This document shows positions 13,203 through 16,134 of a stretch of 16,134 bases of DNA, one piece after another; position 1 is the first letter of the stretch, and every line of letters begins with the position of its first letter. The notes beneath the pieces are model-generated. The model was not told where the DNA came from. It worked only from the letters and a program-made list of their open reading frames with translations, and ran no database searches. The position numbers and the translations under genes are program-made. The stretch is from Treponema sp. UBA4326 (GTDB lineage Bacteria; Spirochaetota; Spirochaetia; Treponematales; Treponemataceae), in the NCBI GenBank assembly GCA_002393835.1, contig DGTW01000094.1, positions 1-16,134 on the forward strand, read 5' to 3'.

Positions 13203-14517
13203 CCGGCGGATGCGGCAGATTAATGCGAACGCTTTGAATCCGTCGCCGAGATTGCTCTTCAATTTTGTAGATTACACCGTCTTTTTTTAGCACAGAGCCA
13301 ATTTCTGGCAGCTCGCCAAACTGTTCCAAAAGCCAGCCGCCAATGGTAGTATATTCTTCGCTTTCCAGGTCAAGATCCAGCAACTCATTAGCATCATCAA
13401 TCTTAATGTCGCCGGGAACCAGGTATTCAGTAATTGAAACCGGATGAATTCTGTTTTCGGGAGGAATTTCATTATGGATTGAGTTGATACTGCGGCCAAA
13501 AACAGCGCGCAAAATATCATCCATGGTGACGATTCCCGAATTTGAGCCATTCTCGTCTATTGCGACAGCGAAATTTTGCTTTTCTGCCTTAAATTTTTGA
13601 AGAAGCTCCGTGGCTAGGAGTGTTTCCGGCACAAAAAGCGTGGGACGCATGTACCTTCTGGCGAATGATTTTTTTGCTTGCGGACTCTTTGCAGAATTTT
13701 CGCTTTTTCGAGGTGCATTCAGCAGGACGCTTTTGTAGAAAAGCATTCCCTCAACTTTTTCGAAATCTCCGTCACAAACAGGCAGGCGAGAATAACCTGA
13801 AAGAGCAAAGATTTTTACGATTTCGTCATATTCGGCATCAATGGGGATAAACTGAACCAAACTTCTGTGCCGCATGATGTTCTTTATGTGAAGGTCGGTG
13901 AAGTCAAAAATCTTGTAGAGCATTTTTTTCTCACCGGCGTCAAGGGTGCCTTCCTTTGCCCCGATTTCAATCAGTGACTTCAATTCGTCTTCGGTAATCA
14001 GTTCTTTTGAATTCTTGAAGAAGACCTGAAGCAGCCTCGTGACACCATTCGTTATTTTTGAGAAAAACCATACAATCGGGAAAAAAACTTTCTGAAGGAA
14101 GATAAGCGGAACTGCGGCAAAAGAGGCAAAGCCCACCGGATGAACGGATGCAACTGTCTTTGGAACTATTTCGCCAAAAATAATCAGGATAAAGGAAACA
14201 GCGAATGTGGCGATTGTAGCACCCTTAGCCCCCAACAGTTTGATGGCAAGAGTAGCCGCAAGGGCAGAGACAAGAGAAGTGACAAAGTTAATTCCTATCA
14301 GAATAAGGGAAAGAAGCCGGTTAGTGTCCTTTTTGAGGAAGGTAATTCTTTTCGCCGGGGAATTTTTCTTTCCTGAATTGTCTTTTTTTTGCAAATGCCT
14401 GAGCATAAGTCTGGTTATGGAAAGATAGGCAGTCTCGCTTCCTGCAAAAAAAGCAACGACGAGAACAAGGAGAAAAATTGAGACGGCTGGAAGTATGATT
14501 TCAGTCAGAAGATTCAT
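13147..14517 (-). CDS. CNNM/CBS/CorC-type membrane protein (HlyC/CorC, TlyC-like), paralogue 2
   Basis: The protein has 456 residues. The CNNM (DUF21) transmembrane domain spans about 1-165, with FFAGSETAYLSITRLMLRHL and IIFGEIVPKTVASVHP. The CBS pair is at about 215-340, with FAVAIDENGSNSGIVTMDD in the second repeat, and the CorC/HlyC accessory domain at about 355-435. Characterised relatives export Mg2+/Co2+ with ATP binding to the CBS pair; old 'hemolysin' names for spirochaetal TlyC are not mechanistic. The second CBS lacks the usual DEYGGT string (DENGSN here), a possible loss of nucleotide contact. The ATG overlaps the stop of paralogue 1 (ATGA), so translation is coupled. The C-terminal tail (about 436-456) extends into a 56-bp antisense overlap with the hydrolase gene. 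Confidence 0.9.
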   Translation of the reverse strand: MNLLTEIILPAVSIFLLVLVVAFFAGSETAYLSITRLMLRHLQKKDNSGKKNSPAKRITFLKKDTNRLLSLILIGINFVTSLVSALAATLAIKLLGAKGATIATFAVSFILIIFGEIVPKTVASVHPVGFASFAAVPLIFLQKVFFPIVWFFSKITNGVTRLLQVFFKNSKELITEDELKSLIEIGAKEGTLDAGEKKMLYKIFDFTDLHIKNIMRHRSLVQFIPIDAEYDEIVKIFALSGYSRLPVCDGDFEKVEGMLFYKSVLLNAPRKSENSAKSPQAKKSFARRYMRPTLFVPETLLATELLQKFKAEKQNFAVAIDENGSNSGIVTMDDILRAVFGRSINSIHNEIPPENRIHPVSITEYLVPGDIKIDDANELLDLDLESEEYTTIGGWLLEQFGELPEIGSVLKKDGVIYKIEEQSRRRIQSVRINLPHPPVTSSRRNQPDVYGILPRQ

Positions 14518-15893
14518 TCATTGCCCCCGTCTGCTTCCTGATTCGAAATTGACAGGTCGTCTTTTTCATCATCAATTGCCGGTTTTATTTCATCAACATA
14601 ATTCTCATCTTTTTCGATTCTTTGCTCCAGATGAATTCTTGAAATTCTGTGACCTTCCAGTTTTTCCACGGTGAAGACAAAATTATTTTCCTCGAGGCTT
14701 TCTCCGACAAGAGGAATCCGCCCGAGTTTTTCACAGATATAGCCGGCGATTGTCTCATTCATTTTTGATTCGAGTTTGATTCTGAGGGAGTCTTCCAAAT
14801 CTATGAGGCGGGTTGAGCCATCAATTGAAGTCGAGATGAATTCCTTAAAGTCCTTTTCGCCGTCATCAGCATCATCAACTTCGTGATAAATGTCGTCTGC
14901 CACAGCCCCGAAAATTTCCTGCTCAATGTCCTCAATTGTGAGGATGCCGTCTGTGCCAGAATACTCATCGATTACGATTGCAAAGCTCTGATGATTTTCG
15001 TGCAAAAGCTCCTGAATTGAAGACATTTTTGTGGTGCCAGGAATGAAAAGCGGCGGCCGCATGACCTTTCGCACGGAAAATTCTTCCCGAACTTCAGTAA
15101 AAAAGAGCATGTCCTTTACATAGAGCACGCCGATTATATTGTCGATGTCGTCGTTTTCATAAACCGGGAATTTTGAGATTCTCGTTCGCTCCGAAAGCTG
15201 AACCACATCCCTGTAACTCATGTCTGGATTTATGCAGATGACTTTTAGCCGGGGAATCATAATGTCGGTTGCGTTCAAATCGGTAAATTTGAAAACCCGG
15301 CTCATCATCTTTTTTTCGCTTGTCTCAAGAACGCCTTCTTCACCGCCCACATCAATCAAGGTCTTTATTTCATCTTCCGTAAAAGAAACTGCTTTTTTCT
15401 TCATGCTGATTCCAAAAAGTCGTAAAATCAAGCGTGAGATAAAGGTAAAAAAAATGACAAAGGGGCGTAATATATAGAAGAAAAGTTTAACGAAGCCACT
15501 CAAAGCAAAGGCACAGGTTTCTGGATGACTCGTCGTAACACTCTTTGGCGTGATTTCTCCGAAAATAAGCAGGAGAACGGTGGCGATGAATGTGGCGATT
15601 GGCAAGCCGGCAGAACCGAATAACTTTAAGAAAATTGAAGTGAGAATGACAGAAAGGGCGACATTTACGATTTCGTTGCCCACCAAAAGCATGTTCAACA
15701 ACTCTTCCTTTCGTTCAAGAAGTTTTCCAGCCCGGACAGCCCTTTTTTCGCCTTTTTCCCGCAGAAAATGAACTCTCAGCTTGTTCAATCCCAAAAAAGC
15801 ACTTTCACTCGCCGAAAAAAGCGAAGAAAGCGTGATGCACAAGGCTGCGAGAATGAAAAGAATTATCAGCTTGGTTATCGAATAATCGTCCAT
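14514..15893 (-). CDS. CNNM/CBS/CorC-type membrane protein (HlyC/CorC, TlyC-like), paralogue 1
   Basis: The protein has 459 residues with the same architecture as its downstream neighbour. The CNNM transmembrane domain (about 1-165) has SLFSASESAFLGLNKLRVHFL and IFGEITPKSVTTSHPE. The CBS pair (about 205-330) has the well-kept FAIVIDEYSGTDGILTIEDIEQEIFG, and the CorC/HlyC domain lies at about 350-425. An acidic, disordered tail (about 428-459, ending EADGGNE) is absent from the other copy. The likely role is inner-membrane divalent-cation (Mg2+/Co2+) transport or regulation. AAGGGA (complement of 15899-15904) is the ribosome site, and it overlaps the stop of the upstream TPR-like gene. The two paralogues are clearly diverged, which argues for an old duplication and distinct jobs or a heterodimer. 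Confidence 0.92.
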   Translation of the reverse strand: MDDYSITKLIILFILAALCITLSSLFSASESAFLGLNKLRVHFLREKGEKRAVRAGKLLERKEELLNMLLVGNEIVNVALSVILTSIFLKLFGSAGLPIATFIATVLLLIFGEITPKSVTTSHPETCAFALSGFVKLFFYILRPFVIFFTFISRLILRLFGISMKKKAVSFTEDEIKTLIDVGGEEGVLETSEKKMMSRVFKFTDLNATDIMIPRLKVICINPDMSYRDVVQLSERTRISKFPVYENDDIDNIIGVLYVKDMLFFTEVREEFSVRKVMRPPLFIPGTTKMSSIQELLHENHQSFAIVIDEYSGTDGILTIEDIEQEIFGAVADDIYHEVDDADDGEKDFKEFISTSIDGSTRLIDLEDSLRIKLESKMNETIAGYICEKLGRIPLVGESLEENNFVFTVEKLEGHRISRIHLEQRIEKDENYVDEIKPAIDDEKDDLSISNQEADGGNE

Positions 15894-15902
15894 GTAAGTC
15901 CC

Positions 15903-16134
15903 TTAGTTCTCTGGTGCAGTATTTGCAGCAGATTCAGAGGCAGTCTGGGAAGAAGCTGAGTCTGTCTCACTTTGAACTTCCACAGAATCGGTCTCAGCTT
16001 GCGCCTGAGGCGGAACTTCATCACCCTCACCTTCCATATACATTTGAAGGCGAGACAGCATAATCTTAAGTTGGCCACCAAGCTCGCTTTCCGTGTTGAG
16101 CTCGTAAGCTTGAGTCAGATATTCCTTGATTTTA
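15903..16134 (-). CDS. C-terminal part of a probable TPR protein with acidic tail (runs off the right edge)
   Basis: The minus strand is open from the window edge to TAA at 15905-15903. It encodes 76 residues that begin KIKEYLTQAYELNTESELGG and continue QLKIMLSRLQMYMEGEG, a helical hairpin with TPR-like spacing. After it comes a Glu/Ala/Ser/Thr/Gln-rich disordered tail ending SAANTAPEN. Only the last repeat is visible, so the TPR call is tentative. The stop lies 9 bp before the first CorC-like gene, whose ribosome site overlaps it, so this gene heads, or is upstream in, the same operon. Confidence 0.65.
   Translation of the reverse strand, partial: KIKEYLTQAYELNTESELGGQLKIMLSRLQMYMEGEGDEVPPQAQAETDSVEVQSETDSASSQTASESAANTAPEN

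Overview
The window looks like chromosomal DNA of a treponeme-type spirochaete (Treponemataceae). The evidence is a methyl-accepting chemotaxis protein with a typical signalling-tip sequence, tandem HlyC/CorC (TlyC-like) membrane proteins, a DUF2804-like protein, several long hypothetical proteins, exported-protein signal peptides rich in Phe/Leu, and moderate GC with AT-rich intergenic DNA. The assignment to Treponema is inference from gene content and style; no rRNA or other phylogenetic marker is present.

Region 1 (1-1212) is AT-rich accessory DNA. It holds the end of an unidentified gene, an unidentified 75-aa ORF, a DUF4160-type gene whose 3' half is replaced by a GC-rich palindromic repeat, an orphan gene tail, and a complete RelB-like/YafQ-like toxin-antitoxin pair. 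It reads as a small island of turnover.

Region 2 (1271-5700) has a ModF-like double ATP-binding cassette protein with one degraded nucleotide site. It converges on a large dCache-HAMP-MCP chemoreceptor. Between them lies a three-hairpin element flanked by a duplication of the last codons of the ABC gene. Divergent from the chemoreceptor is a small 4-TM protein of unknown function.

Region 3 (5701-10501, minus strand) is a tight four-gene run: a DUF2804-like protein, a 674-aa unrecognised cytoplasmic protein, SlyX, and an exported transglutaminase-like/TPR protein. The first three are separated by 9 bp or overlap by 8 bp. The fourth follows a short gap carrying a 10-bp direct repeat. No function is established for this set; it is the best candidate here for an undescribed conserved gene neighbourhood.

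Region 4 (10643-13202, plus strand) is a two-gene operon: a beta-CASP metallo-beta-lactamase-fold RNase-like protein with an unusual charged insertion, and a membrane-anchored alpha/beta hydrolase. The 3' end of the hydrolase overlaps the 3' end of the next, convergent gene by 56 bp.

Region 5 (13147-16134, minus strand) is an operon running into the window from the right: the C-terminus of a probable TPR protein with an acidic tail, then two tandem CNNM/CBS/CorC-type membrane proteins that overlap by 4 bp (ATGA). No tRNA, rRNA, CRISPR array, intact insertion sequence or prophage was seen.
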